A stretch of 64,000 nucleotides of DNA, taken from Verrucomicrobiota bacterium (lineage in GTDB: Bacteria; Verrucomicrobiota; Verrucomicrobiia; Opitutales; Opitutaceae). The stretch spans positions 1 through 64,000 of the forward strand of contig JAEYUW010000030.1 of the NCBI GenBank assembly GCA_023432225.1, given 5' to 3'. The stretch's first letter is position 1. Every line of letters begins with the position of its first letter. Both the position numbers and the translations under genes were made by a program. Under the pieces are notes generated by a model. It ran no database searches, was not told the origin of the DNA, and was given only the letters and a program-made list of their open reading frames with translations. Below are positions 1 through 8,398 of this stretch, one piece after another.

Positions 1-1255
1 TGAGCGCGATGAGGTCGCGGACGTGCTGGCGCTCGAAGAATTTCACGCCGGACGTGATGACGTAGGGAATGCCGGCGCGGGAGAGCGCGAGCTGCATCTC
101 GAGCGCGATGAAGTGCGAGCGGTAGAGGATCGCGATTTCCTTGGGCGAGACGCCGTCGTCCTGCACGAGCGACTCGATGCGCTTGAGGACGAAGGCGGCT
201 TGCTCGCGGTCGTCCATCGCTTGGATGACGGACGGCTTCGGGCCGTGCTTGCGGGCGGCGCGGAGTTCCTTTTCGAAATGCTGGCCCTTGGGCGCGGTGT
301 TGAGGACGCCGTTGGCGAAGGCGAGGATCTCGGGCGTCGAGCGGTAGTTGACCTCGATGCGGTGGATGACGGTGCCCGGATGGCGGTCGGGGAACGTCAT
401 GATGTTCTCAAACTCGGCGCCGCGCCACGAGTAGATGCATTGCGCGTCGTCGCCGACGGCCATGACGCGGTGGTGCGAGGCGAGTTTGTCCACGATCTGC
501 GCCTGGATGGTGTTGGTGTCCTGGTATTCGTCGACGAGGACGTGGCGAAAGCGCTGATTGAAATACGCGGCGACGTCGGGCGCGTCGCTGAGGAGCTTGA
601 GCCAGAGTTCGAGGAGGTCGTCGTAGTCGACGACGGACTGCTCGCGCTTCGCCTTGTCGTAGGCGGCGTTGAATTTCGGGAAAAGGTGCGCGATCTCGCG
701 GTAGTGCGGGAACTGGCGCTCGACGAGGTCCACGACGGAGCACTGCTTGTTGCGCGCGAGGGAGAGGACGCTGAAGAGCGGGCTGGGGCGCGGGTTGGTC
801 TTGTCCTTGAAGAAGAGCTTGTCGACGGACTCGACGCACTGCTTGAGGAGCGATTCGGACTCGTCGGCGTCGAGGATGGAGAAGTTTTTCGGGAGCTTGA
901 TGGCGTCGCCGAACATGCGCAGCGCGCGGTTACCGATGGAGTGGAAGGTGCCGCCCCAGAAACGCGCGGGCTCGACGCCGGTAAGCTCGTGGACGCGGTG
1001 AAGCATCTCCTTCGCGGCCTTGTTGGTGAAGGTGAGGAGGAGGATCTCGCCCGGCTTCACGCCCTGGGAAAGCAGGTAGGCGACTCGGTAGGTGAGCGTG
1101 CGGGTCTTGCCCGAGCCGGCGCCGGCGAGGACGAGCAGCGGGCCCGGCTCGGCGGTGACGGCGTTGAACTGCTCGTCGTTGAGGGACGCGCGGAAGTCGA
1201 TCGCGGGCGCGGAGCCGGCGGAGGGGAAGGGAGAGTCGAGGTCGAAATCGGGCAC
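1..1255 (-). CDS. UvrD/PcrA-family ATP-dependent DNA helicase, N-terminal part (partial)
   Basis: Superfamily 1A helicase that unwinds DNA in repair and replication restart. The minus-strand reading gives the opening motif ASLNDEQFNAV, Walker A AGAGSGKT, the Walker B/motif II DEYQDTN and a later NYRST motif. About 418 residues are visible, and the C-terminal half lies beyond the window edge. No ATG is found in frame near the beginning. I chose the GTG at 1255, just before a short acidic leader, but no clear Shine-Dalgarno supports it and a start further upstream is possible. The family assignment is firm. Which paralogue (UvrD, PcrA or Rep) cannot be settled from the N-terminal part. Confidence 0.9.
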   Translation of the reverse strand, partial: MPDFDLDSPFPSAGSAPAIDFRASLNDEQFNAVTAEPGPLLVLAGAGSGKTRTLTYRVAYLLSQGVKPGEILLLTFTNKAAKEMLHRVHELTGVEPARFWGGTFHSIGNRALRMFGDAIKLPKNFSILDADESESLLKQCVESVDKLFFKDKTNPRPSPLFSVLSLARNKQCSVVDLVERQFPHYREIAHLFPKFNAAYDKAKREQSVVDYDDLLELWLKLLSDAPDVAAYFNQRFRHVLVDEYQDTNTIQAQIVDKLASHHRVMAVGDDAQCIYSWRGAEFENIMTFPDRHPGTVIHRIEVNYRSTPEILAFANGVLNTAPKGQHFEKELRAARKHGPKPSVIQAMDDREQAAFVLKRIESLVQDDGVSPKEIAILYRSHFIALEMQLALSRAGIPYVITSGVKFFERQHVRDLIAL

Positions 1256-1368
1256 GTGGGTGGAATCCAGATTGCAGATGCGCAGGGACGAAAGCTCAAA
1301 GTAGCCACGCCGAAACGTTGGCCGGCCTGAGGGGCAAAGCGCGAGGTGCGCCGCGACCGCGGTTTTAG

Positions 1369-1460
1369 TTACCACGGATGGCACGGATGAGGTCGGATCT
1401 CACGGATGACGCTGCGCGAGCGGTGCCTTGATCCGTGTCATCCGTGCAATCCGTGGTTAA
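1369..1460. repeat. Palindromic intergenic repeat, CCACGGAT type
   Basis: The arms at 1369-1390 and 1438-1460 are near-perfect reverse complements, with about two differences, built on the words CCACGGAT and GCACGGATGA. A further CACGGATGA word lies in the loop. It could fold into a long hairpin. It lies in the 424-base gap between the helicase and GH3 genes, which holds no convincing gene. Confidence 0.75.
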
Positions 1461-1509
1461 AAACAAGGCCCGCGAAGGCGGCGCGTGGTGCGTTTCCAGG
1501 CTGATTTTC

Positions 1510-1585
1510 AACACAGAGGACACAGAGTTCACAGAGGTTGGGGGACGGCGGTTCGTCTCTGTGCTCTCCGTGACCTCTGTGTTTA
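1510..1585. repeat. Palindromic intergenic repeat, ACACAGAGG type, copy 1
   Basis: The left arm carries AACACAGAGGACACAGAG and ACAGAGG. The right arm carries the complementary CTCTGTGCTCTC and CCTCTGTGTTT. A closely similar copy lies at 4292-4370, so the two copies bracket the GH3 gene. Confidence 0.8.
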
Positions 1586-1679
1586 AAAACTGCCCGGTTG
1601 GTCGTGCAACGATGCGAGCGCGGGTGGGCTGGCGCGGGGCGGTGGGCGACGTAGGGTCGCGGCGCTACCCCGCCGCTGC

Positions 1680-4280
1680 ATGAACACCCCTCGCGTTGGA
1701 TTGGTTGTCGTTGCCCTCGCTGTTGCCTTCGTTGCCCGTGCTGCTGAGCCGGTGCAGGCGCGTTATCTCGATCCGGCGGCGCCACTCGAGGCGCGGGTGC
1801 AGGATCTCGTCTCACGCCTGACGCTGGAGGAGAAGGCGTCGCTGTTGAAGAACACGACGGAAGGCGTGCCGCGGCTCGGCATTCCGAAATACGATTGGTG
1901 GAACGAATCGCTGCACGGCGTCGCGCGCGCGGGCGAGGCAACGGTGTTTCCGCAGGCGATCGGCCTGGCGGCGATGTGGAACCCGGCGCTGATGCAGGAC
2001 ATCGCGCACGCGATCGGCGTGGAGGCGCGCGCGAAGTTCAACGCGGCCGCCGGCACGGCGAACGAGGGCAAGCGCTACTACGGGCTCACGTTTTGGACGC
2101 CGAACATAAACATCTTTCGCGATCCGCGCTGGGGACGTGGGCAGGAGACGTATGGCGAGGACCCGTTTCTCACCGCGCGCACGGGCGTGGCGTTCGTGCG
2201 CGGGTTGCAGGGCGACGATCCGCACTACCTGCTCGTGGCGGCGTGCGCGAAGCACTTCGCCGTGCACAGCGGACCGGAGCCGCTGCGACACAACTTCGAC
2301 GTCGCGCCGTCGGCGGAGGATTTGCACGACACCTACCTGCCGGCCTTCGAGGCGCTCGTGCGCGAGGGGCGCGTCGAGGCCGTGATGACGGCCTATAACT
2401 CGCTCTACGGTCAACCCGCCGCGGTGTCGCCGCTGCTCTACGCGCTGCTGACGAAGTGGGGCTTCAACGGACACGTCACGTCGGACTGCCAGGCGATTTC
2501 CGATCTCAGCCGGACCTACAAGGTCGCGGCCGACGACGCGGCGGGCGAGGCGATGGCGTTGAAGTCGGGACTCAGCTTGCGGTGCGGTGAAGAGCCGTCG
2601 CAGCTCGTGACGGCGGTGAAGCGCGGCGACATTGCCGAGGCGGAGATCGATTACCGACTCGCGGCGCTGTTGCGCACGCAGTTCCGGCTCGGGTTCTACG
2701 ATTCGGCGGCGAGTGTGCCGTTCAGCAAAATTGATCCGAAGGAAAACCTGTCGCCCGCGCACTCAGTGTTGGCGTTGCGCGCGGCGCGGGAGTCGATGGT
2801 GTTGTTGAAAAACGACGGCACGCTGCCGCTCGATGCGGCGAAGCTGAAGCGTGTCGCGGTGATCGGGCCGAGTGCGGACTCGGTGACGGTGCTGCTCGGC
2901 AATTACAACGGCACGCCGGCGGCACCGGTGACGATCCTCGCCGGTTTGCGTGCGGCCCTCGGAGCCGGCGTGCAGGTGGATTATGCGCAGGGCTGCGACT
3001 ACGCGACGGCGCCGGCGGGGCTGCGCGCGGTGCCGACTTTGGCGCTGCGCTACGCGGAGCGCGCCGGGCAATGGGACGACTACGTGAATGGCGGCTTGAT
3101 GGGCGACTATTTCACGGGCGCGCAACTCAGCGGAGCTCCCGTGGTTTCGCGCCGCGATCGCACGCTGGCTTTCGATTTTGCAAAAGGTAAAGCGCCGCGC
3201 GGCGTGCCGACGGCGGATTTTTCGGCGCGCTGGCGCGGAAGCTTGGTCACGACGTTTGGCGGAGAGTATCAGCTGCGAATCAAGGCGCGCGGTGGTTTTC
3301 GTTTCGAGTTCAACGGCCAGCGCTTGTTCGACGAATGGACGCCGGGCGAGAAGGCACGCAGCGTGACGCTGACGTTGCCCGCGAACGCCGCGCTGCCGGT
3401 GCAGCTGGAGTATTTCGCGGATGGCGCGGGCGCGCTGTCGTTCGAGTGGGAGCCGCCGGCGGCCGATTCGGGTTACGCGGACGCGCTGCGCGTCGCTGCG
3501 ACTGCTGATGTGATCGTGTTTGTCGGCGGTATCTCGGCGCAGTTGGAAGGCGAGGCTATGAAGGTGGAAGTCGAAGGCTTCAAAGGCGGAGATCGCACTG
3601 CGATCGAGTTGCCCGCGGTGCAGCAGGCGCTGTTGGAAAAACTGCGCGCGACGGGCAAGCCGCTGGTGTTCGTCAATCTCTCGGGCAGCGCCGTGGCGTT
3701 TCCGTGGGCCGACGCGAACGTAAACGCGATTTTGCAAGCGTGGTATCCGGGGCAGGCGGCGGGCACGGCGATCGCCGATGTGCTGTTCGGAAAATACAAT
3801 CCCGCGGGGCGGCTGCCGGTGACGTTTTATCGGGCGACGACGGACTTGCCGGGCTTCGAGGACTACACGATGGCGGCGGGGCACACGTATCGCTTCTTCA
3901 AGGGCACACCGCTTTACGCGTTCGGTCACGGGCTGAGCTACACGCGTTTCAACTATGAGAAGCTGAGCGTGGCGCGCGCGGGTGCGGATACGCTCACGGT
4001 GTCGGTCGAGGTGACGAACGCCGGCGCGCGCGACGGCGAGGAAGTCGTGCAGGTTTATGCGGTGCCGCCGGCGGCGCGTGAGAATCAGTCGCTGTGCGGC
4101 TTCGCGCGTGTGTCGCTCAAGGCGGGCGAGAAGAAAACAGTCACGCTCACGGTGCCGCCCACGGCGTTGCGGCGTTGGAGCGCGGCGAAGGAGGATTACG
4201 TGATTCCGGCGGGCGAGTGGACGGTCCGCGCCGGCGCGTCCTCGGCGGATGTGCGCGTGACGGCGACGGTGACGCTTTGA
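1680..4280 (+). CDS. Secreted glycoside hydrolase family 3 (beta-xylosidase/beta-glucosidase type) with PA14 insert
   Basis: An exo-acting glycosidase removing terminal beta-linked sugars from oligosaccharides, probably in the periplasm. Residues 1-22 form a signal peptide ending ARA. The GH3 N domain contains the xylosidase-like stretch WTPNINIFRDPRWGRGQE, then KHFAVHSGPE. The nucleophile Asp269 lies in VTSDCQAI; an SDC rather than SDW setting is typical of the bacterial and plant beta-xylosidase branch. The alpha/beta C domain starts near residue 370 and is interrupted at about 460-600 by a PA14-like domain. A fibronectin-III-like domain ends the 866-residue protein. It stands alone between two copies of one repeat. 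The family is sure; xylosidase rather than glucosidase activity is inferred. Confidence 0.93.
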   Translation: MNTPRVGLVVVALAVAFVARAAEPVQARYLDPAAPLEARVQDLVSRLTLEEKASLLKNTTEGVPRLGIPKYDWWNESLHGVARAGEATVFPQAIGLAAMWNPALMQDIAHAIGVEARAKFNAAAGTANEGKRYYGLTFWTPNINIFRDPRWGRGQETYGEDPFLTARTGVAFVRGLQGDDPHYLLVAACAKHFAVHSGPEPLRHNFDVAPSAEDLHDTYLPAFEALVREGRVEAVMTAYNSLYGQPAAVSPLLYALLTKWGFNGHVTSDCQAISDLSRTYKVAADDAAGEAMALKSGLSLRCGEEPSQLVTAVKRGDIAEAEIDYRLAALLRTQFRLGFYDSAASVPFSKIDPKENLSPAHSVLALRAARESMVLLKNDGTLPLDAAKLKRVAVIGPSADSVTVLLGNYNGTPAAPVTILAGLRAALGAGVQVDYAQGCDYATAPAGLRAVPTLALRYAERAGQWDDYVNGGLMGDYFTGAQLSGAPVVSRRDRTLAFDFAKGKAPRGVPTADFSARWRGSLVTTFGGEYQLRIKARGGFRFEFNGQRLFDEWTPGEKARSVTLTLPANAALPVQLEYFADGAGALSFEWEPPAADSGYADALRVAATADVIVFVGGISAQLEGEAMKVEVEGFKGGDRTAIELPAVQQALLEKLRATGKPLVFVNLSGSAVAFPWADANVNAILQAWYPGQAAGTAIADVLFGKYNPAGRLPVTFYRATTDLPGFEDYTMAAGHTYRFFKGTPLYAFGHGLSYTRFNYEKLSVARAGADTLTVSVEVTNAGARDGEEVVQVYAVPPAARENQSLCGFARVSLKAGEKKTVTLTVPPTALRRWSAAKEDYVIPAGEWTVRAGASSADVRVTATVTL

Positions 4281-4291
4281 GGATGGGGCGG

Positions 4292-4370
4292 TTTAAACAC
4301 AGAGGACACAGAGCACACAGAGGTTTCGGAAGCAGGGACCTCTGTGCTCTCTGTGGCCTCTGTGGTTAAA
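4292..4370. repeat. Palindromic intergenic repeat, ACACAGAGG type, copy 2
   Basis: This is the same design and nearly the same words as 1510-1585: AAACACAGAGGACACAGAG on the left and CTCTGTGCTCTCTGTGG with CCTCTGTGGTTAAA on the right. It begins about 11 bases after the GH3 stop codon, so it could also act as a hairpin at the transcript end. Confidence 0.8.
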
Positions 4371-4431
4371 ATAGAAAATCCGTCCGGGCTGCCTGCATTT
4401 TTTGGACACGGAAACGGCGTGAGCGCGGGCG

Positions 4432-4457
4432 TGTTACGCGTGTGTGATTTCGTAACA
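4432..4457. promoter_or_regulatory. Candidate NikR operator, distal copy
   Basis: A perfect inverted repeat TGTTACG-N12-CGTAACA, about 80 bases upstream of the nikR start. With one more base on the left it fits the GTGTTAC-N13/14-GTAACAC type of site that I recall for NikR of deltaproteobacteria. The symmetry is read directly; the binding is inferred. Confidence 0.75.
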
Positions 4458-4520
4458 ACCGATGCGGAGAAGAAGCCAATGGCCGCTCAGGGGGCGGCGT
4501 TGCCAGTTTCGCACGAGGAA

Positions 4521-4546
4521 TGTTACGAAGGATGGCATGCGTAACA
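4521..4546. promoter_or_regulatory. Candidate NikR operator, proximal copy overlapping the nikR start
   Basis: A second perfect TGTTACG-N12-CGTAACA, with the same half-sites and spacing as 4432-4457 and its centre 89 bases further on. It covers the Shine-Dalgarno GAAGGA and the ATG of nikR, so bound regulator would be expected to repress the operon directly. Confidence 0.75.
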
Positions 4547-4971
4547 CCCCGAACGCTTTGACCCGGTTCAGCGTGTCGCTGCCGACGCCGCTGGCCCGCG
4601 CACTGGACCGCATGATGAAGGAGAAGGGCTACGACAATCGCTCGCTCGCGATCGCCGACATGATCCGCGCCCATCTCGTCGAGCACCGGCAGCAGGATGC
4701 CGATGCGATTATCGCGGGCAGCATCACGCTGATCTACGACCATCACCGCCATCACCTGCTCGATCTGCTCACCGACCTGCAGCACGACCACGCCGACGTC
4801 ATCGTCTCGACGATGCACACGCATCTCGACCACGACAATTGCCTCGAGATCCTCGCGGTGCGCGGCCGCGCCGGAGAAATCAAAAAATTGGCCGACGAGA
4901 TGATCGCGGCCAAAGGCGTGAAGCACGGCAAGCTCACGGTCACCGGCACGGGCCACGATCTGCCGGCCTGA
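4537..4971 (+). CDS. nikR: Nickel-responsive transcriptional regulator NikR
   Basis: A 144-residue ribbon-helix-helix repressor with a C-terminal ACT-like nickel-sensing domain. The N-terminal strand RFSVSLP and the helix containing GYDNRSLAIADMIR form the DNA-binding part. The four high-affinity nickel ligands known from E. coli NikR (H76, H87, H89, C95) align in spacing with His83, His94, His96 and Cys102 here. I chose the ATG at 4537 because it follows GAAGGA at a good distance and gives the normal family length; an upstream in-frame extension has no support. It heads an operon with a TonB receptor, a methyltransferase and a membrane protein, and two perfect palindromes upstream suggest autoregulation. 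Confidence 0.95.
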   Translation: MRNTPNALTRFSVSLPTPLARALDRMMKEKGYDNRSLAIADMIRAHLVEHRQQDADAIIAGSITLIYDHHRHHLLDLLTDLQHDHADVIVSTMHTHLDHDNCLEILAVRGRAGEIKKLADEMIAAKGVKHGKLTVTGTGHDLPA

Positions 4972-5046
4972 GCGCCTTCCGCTTTCTCCCAGCGACGCGG
5001 GCGGTTGTCGTCGCAAGAGCCAAACTTCCAATTCCTTTCCCTCTCG

Positions 5047-7023
5047 ATGCGAACCCAGCCAGCAAAACCAGCACACCGTTCCCGGCGGGGACTGATTTCG
5101 ACGCTCGGGAGTGCCGCGGCGCTCGGACTCTCGGTCGCGGCGTTTGCCGCCGACACCGAGGAGAAGCCGATCACGCTGCCGGCCTTCGACGCCGTGGCCA
5201 CACCGCTGGCGGCGTTGCCGACGACGGACCGCTATGCCGGGGCCGCGACGACGATTGGTGAACAACAACTGCGCGACCTCGCGCCGCTCGATTTTGCGTC
5301 GGCGCTGCGGCGTTCGCCGGGCGTGACGATCACGCGCTACAATCAGGTGGGCGCGTTCGGCGGTGCGGAGGGCGGCGCGGTCTTCCTGCGCGGCCTCGGC
5401 GCGAGCCGGCCGGGCGGCGAGATCAAGACGACCTTCGACGGCGTGCCGAAGTTCAATGGCATTTTCAATCACCCGCTGCTCGACCTGCTCTCCCTCGACG
5501 CCGCAGCGGCGATCCACGTTCACCACCGCGCGACACCGCTGGAGTTCGGCAACGCCTTCGGTGCGGTGAACATCGAAACGCCGCGCGTCGCCGTGGCGGG
5601 CAGCCGGGCGCGCGCCAGCGTGGCGGGCGGCAGCTTCGGGACGTTCACCGAGAGCGTCGCCTACGGCGCGAAGCGCGGTGGCACTGATTATTATTTCGCC
5701 CAGGGCTATCGCCGCTCGGACGGCGCGCGACCCGACGCCGATGGCGAGTTGAGTAATTGGTTTTTCCGCATCGGCCAGGATCTGAACGCGCACTGGAACC
5801 TCAGCTACCGGGTCAACCACGGCGACAATCTCACGACCGACCCCGGCGTGGATTACCCGCTCTCCGGCGTGCCTTCGACCAAGGGCGAGACTTACGAGAC
5901 CAAGGACTGGCTGCACCTCGCCGTGCTCGAATGGAACTACGAGCGCGCCAGCGGCTCGATCCGCGCCTACCTCAACGAAGGCGAGGGCAACTGGACGCGG
6001 CGGCAGTTCTCGCGCAACGCCGACAGCTTGAACGACTGGCGTCTGCATGGCGTCCGTTGGCGCGAGACTCTGCGCCTCTGGGAAGGCGGGGAACTGCTCG
6101 CTGGCGCGGACCTCGACGCCGAGCGTGGCACGTCGCTTTCGGTGCCGGTGACGGGGGCGGCGACGCAGTTCGGTCCTGACACGACGCGGCTCTTCTCACC
6201 TTACGCGGGCGTGAGCCAGGAACTCACGGTCGGCGGCGTGCGCGTGATGCCGTCGGTCGGCGTGCGTTACTACGATCACGACGCGCTCGGCGCCGAGTGG
6301 TCGCCGCAGGTGGGCGTCGTCGCGACGGCGGGCCGCACGGAGGTGCGCGCCGGGTTCAGTCGCGCGGTGAATTTTCCCGGCCTCGAAGTGCGGGCGCTCT
6401 CGACCTTCATTCCCGCGCTCGGCACGAGCTGGCAGAAACTCGAAGCCGAGAAAGCCGAGCAGTGGGAACTCGCCGTGCGCCACGATTTCGGCGCGGCGGT
6501 GGCGAGCGTGACGCTCTTCCGCAACGACGTGTCGAATCGCTACGTGATCGCCTTCCCGCCGCCACCGCCGCCGCGCTACACCAATCTCGGGGCCACGCGC
6601 ACGCAGGGCGCGGAGTTCTCGGTCGAGGCGCCGCTTGGCTCGCAGGCCAAGGTCTTTGCCGGCGCGACATTCCTCGACGCCGACCCGGGCTCGACGCCCT
6701 ACACGCCCGACCAGAGCTACACTGTCGGAGCGAACTGGACGCCGGCGGCGGGGTGGCAGGTGAGCGTCGATGCCGCGTATGTGTCGCGCATGCACGTCGT
6801 CAGCGCCGGGCGTTCCGTCGGGGCGACGAATCCGCTGACGGTCGGCGCGCAGTTCTCGCTCAACGCCCGCGTCGCCCGGCGCTTCACGTTCGGCGCGGAC
6901 GGCCGCACGCGGCTCGAGGTCTTCGTCGCGGGCGAGAACCTGACCGATCGTGAATTCGCCTACACGCCCGGTTATCCGATTCCCGGCCTGAACGGAATCG
7001 TCGGCGTGCGCTTTGAGCGCTGA
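5047..7023 (+). CDS. TonB-dependent receptor, candidate nickel-chelate importer
   Basis: A 658-residue outer-membrane beta-barrel importer. A twin-arginine-like N-terminus (RSRRG) and signal peptide end at about AFAAD. The plug domain follows with SALRRSPGVTITRYNQ and VFLRGLGASRPGG, then the barrel, which ends in aromatic-charged VRFER. I chose the ATG at 5047 over an upstream TTG because it opens the signal peptide. It lies 75 bases behind nikR and just before a methyltransferase gene, with no obvious promoter of its own. NikR of Helicobacter is known to control TonB-type nickel receptors. The receptor family is certain; nickel or nickelophore as cargo is inferred from context. Confidence 0.88.
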   Translation: MRTQPAKPAHRSRRGLISTLGSAAALGLSVAAFAADTEEKPITLPAFDAVATPLAALPTTDRYAGAATTIGEQQLRDLAPLDFASALRRSPGVTITRYNQVGAFGGAEGGAVFLRGLGASRPGGEIKTTFDGVPKFNGIFNHPLLDLLSLDAAAAIHVHHRATPLEFGNAFGAVNIETPRVAVAGSRARASVAGGSFGTFTESVAYGAKRGGTDYYFAQGYRRSDGARPDADGELSNWFFRIGQDLNAHWNLSYRVNHGDNLTTDPGVDYPLSGVPSTKGETYETKDWLHLAVLEWNYERASGSIRAYLNEGEGNWTRRQFSRNADSLNDWRLHGVRWRETLRLWEGGELLAGADLDAERGTSLSVPVTGAATQFGPDTTRLFSPYAGVSQELTVGGVRVMPSVGVRYYDHDALGAEWSPQVGVVATAGRTEVRAGFSRAVNFPGLEVRALSTFIPALGTSWQKLEAEKAEQWELAVRHDFGAAVASVTLFRNDVSNRYVIAFPPPPPPRYTNLGATRTQGAEFSVEAPLGSQAKVFAGATFLDADPGSTPYTPDQSYTVGANWTPAAGWQVSVDAAYVSRMHVVSAGRSVGATNPLTVGAQFSLNARVARRFTFGADGRTRLEVFVAGENLTDREFAYTPGYPIPGLNGIVGVRFER

Positions 7024-7029
7024 CTGGCC

Positions 7030-7656
7030 GTGAGTGCGTCCGCCCAACACTGTTTTGACCGCCTCGCCGCGCAGACGCGTTGGCATGCGTTCACCGCAGC
7101 GGAGGAACGTCTCGTGCGCGCCTTCGAGCGGCGCTGGAAAATTCGCGCTGGCGAACGCGTGCTCGAGCCCGGCTGCGGTGCGGGGCGGCTCACGGAAAAA
7201 CTCGCGGCGTGGGTCGGCCCGCGCGGGCGCGTGCTGGCCTTCGACGAATCGGCGGAGTTTCTCCGCGTGGCGCGTGGGCGCGGCGTGCCGGCGCAGGCGA
7301 AGTTCCGGCGGGCGCTGGTGCAGACGGTGCGGTTGCCGCGCGGCGCCTACGACCACGTCGTGTGTTTCAACGTCTTCCCGCATCTATTGCCGCACGCGCG
7401 CATCCTGCGGCGGCTGGTCGCGGTGTTGCGGCCCGGCGGGCGGTTGTGGATCGCGCACACGGCGAGCCGGGCGCGGATCAATGCCATCCACTTGAGCGGG
7501 CCGAAGTCGATCCACTCGCACCTGATCCCGCCGGCGCGCACGTTGGCGCGGATGTTGGCGGAAGCGGGCTTGGTCGAGGTCGGCGTCGAGTCGCGGCGCG
7601 ATCGTTTTCACGCTTGGGGCCGGAAGCCCGGGCGCGCAGCCTCTCCGCGATCATGA
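7030..7656 (+). CDS. Class I SAM-dependent methyltransferase
   Basis: A 208-residue Rossmann-fold methyltransferase. Motif I is VLEPGCGAGRLTEKLA, followed by an acidic motif II region (LAFDES) and a motif-IV-like stretch YDHVVCFNVFPH. A late segment VLRPGGRLWIAH is typical of class I enzymes. It starts with GTG six bases after the TonB receptor stop and overlaps the next gene by ATGA, so it belongs to the NikR operon. The substrate is unknown. Given the context it might modify a metal chelator or simply travel with the uptake genes; this is inference. Confidence 0.82.
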   Translation: MSASAQHCFDRLAAQTRWHAFTAAEERLVRAFERRWKIRAGERVLEPGCGAGRLTEKLAAWVGPRGRVLAFDESAEFLRVARGRGVPAQAKFRRALVQTVRLPRGAYDHVVCFNVFPHLLPHARILRRLVAVLRPGGRLWIAHTASRARINAIHLSGPKSIHSHLIPPARTLARMLAEAGLVEVGVESRRDRFHAWGRKPGRAASPRS

Positions 7657-8234
7657 GCGCCGATGCTTCGCCTCGCAGCCGCGTGCTGCCGCGTTTTCTC
7701 ACCGTGTCGCTGGCGCGCGAACTCGGCGTGCTGCTGGCGTTGTCGCTGCTGTTTCCCTTTCTGATCCACGTGCTGCCGGTGCCGGGCGATGCGAGGCTGG
7801 GGCCGCGGTTGCTGCCGATGTTCTACGCGCCGCTGCTGGCGGTGTTGATCGGGCGGTTGCCGACGGCACTGCTCGTGGCGTTGCTGGCGCCGTGGCTGAA
7901 TCGGGCGCTGACGGGGCATCCGCCGACGCCGATGGCGGCGGCGATGACGGTGGAGCTGACGGCCTTTGCGATCGCGCTGCGCTGGCTGATCGCGCGGCAT
8001 GGGCTGCGTTGGTGGTTTGCGGTGCCGGCCTTCGCGGCGAGCAAGTTGACGATGACGGCGTTGGTTGCGGTGGTGCCGGCGCTCATCGGTGGGCGCGCGG
8101 CGCTGGCGTGGTGCGGACAGACGACGATGATGGCGCTGCCCGGCGTGGGGATTCTGGTCGGGCTGACGCTGCTGGTGGCGACGCTGTATCCCGGCGCGGG
8201 CGGCGGGAGTGGTGACGGGCCGGCGGCGGCGTGA
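7653..8234 (+). CDS. Small multi-pass membrane protein, possibly an ECF-type S component
   Basis: A 193-residue hydrophobic protein with roughly five to six membrane segments and short loops. The size and the layout (LLPMFYAPLLAVLIGRLP, then alternating hydrophobic stretches) resemble substrate-binding S components of energy-coupling-factor transporters, but no diagnostic motif was seen. Its start overlaps the stop of the methyltransferase (ATGA), so it is the last gene of the NikR operon. No ATPase or T component is encoded next to it. An inner-membrane role in nickel uptake is inferred from position only. Confidence 0.6.
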   Translation: MSADASPRSRVLPRFLTVSLARELGVLLALSLLFPFLIHVLPVPGDARLGPRLLPMFYAPLLAVLIGRLPTALLVALLAPWLNRALTGHPPTPMAAAMTVELTAFAIALRWLIARHGLRWWFAVPAFAASKLTMTALVAVVPALIGGRAALAWCGQTTMMALPGVGILVGLTLLVATLYPGAGGGSGDGPAAA

Positions 8235-8260
8235 CGTATTGCGGCGTGCCGCCGTGAAAT

Positions 8261-8286
8261 CGCCGCTGGGACAGTGGCGACCACTT
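8261..8286. repeat. Short palindrome, GCCGCTGGGACAG type, copy 1
   Basis: A 26-base unit with the core CGCCGCTGGGACAGTGGCG followed by ACCACTT. It recurs with one or two changes at 37610-37635. The core folds as a small hairpin. Confidence 0.7.
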
Positions 8287-8290
8287 CAAA

Positions 8291-8318
8291 CAAAAAGCCC
8301 GCGCGGGTGGCGCGGGCT
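8291..8318 (-). terminator. Rho-independent terminator of the pyrH-frr unit
   Basis: A perfect 9-bp stem (AGCCCGCGC and GCGCGGGCT, 5-base loop) at 8296-8318. On the minus strand it is followed directly by a run of T, as expected for a terminator downstream of frr. Confidence 0.85.
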
Positions 8319-8336
8319 CGGTAGGTGCGGCTTGAG

Positions 8337-8377
8337 AGCTGAAAGCTGATCGCTGACGGCTGATCGCTGAGAACTGA
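8337..8377. repeat. Tandem GCTGA-word repeat
   Basis: About five consecutive words of the type AGCTGA, CGCTGA, GGCTGA and AACTGA, including two copies of GCTGATCGCTGA. It lies between the frr stop and its terminator. No coding role is seen. Confidence 0.65.
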
Positions 8378-8398
8378 TGTCCGGGCACGTCGCGCGCC

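Noticed and set aside
23..1330. Plus-strand open frame of 435 codons opposite the helicase
   Set aside because: Biased, Arg/Glu/Val-rich composition with no motif; the minus-strand helicase motifs are unambiguous.
8337..8377. GCTGA tandem words considered as a CRISPR or origin iteron
   Set aside because: Words are only about 10 bases and adjoin each other; no spacer pattern, DnaA box or replication gene nearby.
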